This document shows, piece after piece, positions 7,339 through 8,157 of a DNA stretch of 8,157 bases. This DNA is from Leclercia sp. UBA7405. Its GTDB lineage: Bacteria; Pseudomonadota; Gammaproteobacteria; Enterobacterales; Enterobacteriaceae. The notes under the pieces were generated by a model. It searched no databases. It was not told the origin of the DNA and worked only from the letters and a program-made list of their open reading frames with translations. Positions within the stretch are counted from its first letter, which is position 1. Every line of letters begins with the position of its first letter. The DNA is taken from contig DKMV01000340.1 of NCBI GenBank assembly GCA_002469605.1, forward strand, positions 1 to 8,157, given 5' to 3'. Made by a program: the position numbers and the translations under genes.

Positions 7339-8157
7339 ATGTCACTAATTAGTATGCACGGCGCCTGGCTTTCGTTCAGCGACGCGCCGCTTCTCGATAA
7401 CACTGAGCTGCATATCGAAGATAACGAGCGCGTCTGTCTGGTAGGGCGTAACGGGGCGGGTAAATCCACCCTGATGAAGATCCTCAACCGCGAGCAGGGG
7501 CTGGATGACGGCCGCATCGTTTATGAGCAGGATCTGATCGTCTCGCGTCTGCAGCAGGATCCGCCGCGCAACGTCGCCGGCAGCGTCTACGATTTCGTGG
7601 CCGAAGGCATTGAAGAGCAGGCCGAGTACCTGAAAAGTTACCACGAGATCTCCCATCTGGTGATGACCGACCCGAGCGATAAAAACCTCAATGAGATGGC
7701 GCGCCTGCAGGAGCTGCTGGATCACCACAATCTGTGGCAGATCGAGAGCCGCATCAACGAGGTGCTGGAGCAGTTAGGCCTGCAGGCCGACACGCCGCTG
7801 GCCTCGCTCTCCGGCGGCTGGCTGCGTAAGGCCGCTCTGGGCCGGGCGCTGGTCAGCGGTCCGAAAGTGCTGCTGCTCGACGAACCGACCAACCACCTGG
7901 ATATCGAGACTATCGACTGGCTGGAAGGGTTCCTGAAAACCTTTAACGGCACCATTATCTTTATCTCCCATGACCGTTCGTTTATCCGCAATATGGCCAC
8001 CCGTATTGTCGACCTCGATCGCGGCAAGCTGGTGACCTATCCAGGCAACTACGATCAGTACCTGCTGGAGAAAGAGGAGGCGCTGCGGGTTGAAGAGCTG
8101 CAAAACGCCGAATTTGACCGCAAGCTGGCCCAGGAGGAGGTGTGGATCCGTCAGGGC
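7339..8157 (+). CDS. uup: ABC-F family ATPase Uup, N-terminal part (runs off right edge)
   Basis: Cytoplasmic ABC-F ATPase without membrane domains. In E. coli, loss of Uup raises precise excision of transposons, and the protein is linked to ribosome function and assembly. The frame is open for 273 codons to the last base; the full protein is about 635 residues. The first ABC module is complete: Walker A GRNGAGKS (36-43), ABC signature LSGGW (157-161), Walker B LLLDE (178-182) followed by PTNHLD, and the H-loop histidine in ISHDRS (His211). The charged helix after about residue 240 (EKEEALRVEELQNAEFDRK) is the start of the interdomain ABC-F linker. The second ABC module and the C-terminal coiled coil lie outside. 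The start MSLISMHGAWLSF is conserved and preceded by AAAGGA about 6 nt upstream. No adapter sequence is seen at this edge. Confidence 0.97.
   Translation, partial: MSLISMHGAWLSFSDAPLLDNTELHIEDNERVCLVGRNGAGKSTLMKILNREQGLDDGRIVYEQDLIVSRLQQDPPRNVAGSVYDFVAEGIEEQAEYLKSYHEISHLVMTDPSDKNLNEMARLQELLDHHNLWQIESRINEVLEQLGLQADTPLASLSGGWLRKAALGRALVSGPKVLLLDEPTNHLDIETIDWLEGFLKTFNGTIIFISHDRSFIRNMATRIVDLDRGKLVTYPGNYDQYLLEKEEALRVEELQNAEFDRKLAQEEVWIRQG

Noticed and set aside
7345..7728. Minus-strand frames of 75 to 127 codons opposite the start of uup
   Set aside because: They oppose the intact ABC domain of uup, whose plus-strand frame is open to the window edge and matches the family throughout.
1..8157. Search for mobile elements, CRISPR arrays, tRNA/rRNA genes, phage or defence genes
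   Set aside because: No repeats of array type, terminal inverted repeats, target duplications, transposase-like frames or tRNA cloverleaf were seen. Genes account for almost the whole window and the gaps are short.

Overview
This window is a stretch of ordinary enterobacterial chromosome. Every long gene reads as a close relative of an Escherichia coli protein, and the gene order is ssuD-ssuA-ssuE (minus strand), pyrD and zapC (plus), ycbX (minus), rlmL and uup (plus). E. coli K-12 carries the same genes in the same order, except that an elf/ycb fimbrial operon lies between ssuE and pyrD there. Here ssuE and pyrD are direct divergent neighbours with only about 250 bp between them. This fits the Enterobacter/Klebsiella/Citrobacter/Leclercia side of the Enterobacteriaceae, but I cannot name the genus from sequence alone.

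Left part (1-2041): the promoter-proximal end of the alkanesulfonate-utilisation operon, transcribed leftwards as ssuE>ssuA>ssuD. The genes overlap by a few bases, which suggests translational coupling. SsuE makes reduced FMN, SsuD uses it to cleave C-S bonds of alkanesulfonates, and SsuA delivers substrate to an ABC importer whose other genes (ssuC, ssuB) would lie beyond the left edge. SsuD is cut off after about 167 of roughly 380 residues. The first 12 bases are not chromosome: they match the end of the Illumina TruSeq adapter exactly, so the left edge is an assembly or read end with untrimmed adapter.

Middle (2042-3467): the ssuE/pyrD divergent control region, pyrD (dihydroorotate dehydrogenase) and its intrinsic terminator. 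The pyrD leader carries the elements known from E. coli: a near-consensus -10, a C-run start region followed by a CCCGG/CCGGG hairpin just before the Shine-Dalgarno sequence, and a likely PurR box further upstream.

Right part (3468-8157): zapC (Z-ring stabiliser) converges on ycbX (MOSC plus 2Fe-2S protein), and their stop codons share the same four bases. ycbX diverges from rlmL (bifunctional 23S rRNA methyltransferase) across a 98-bp gap with a strong promoter. rlmL is followed after 12 bp by uup (ABC-F ATPase), which runs off the right edge.

I found no mobile element, CRISPR array, RNA gene, phage gene or unexplained coding region. I do not think the window holds an undescribed system. 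The points most worth a second look are the adapter remnant, the missing fimbrial operon, the conserved pyrD start-switch leader, and several small palindromic or repeated elements in the intergenic regions.
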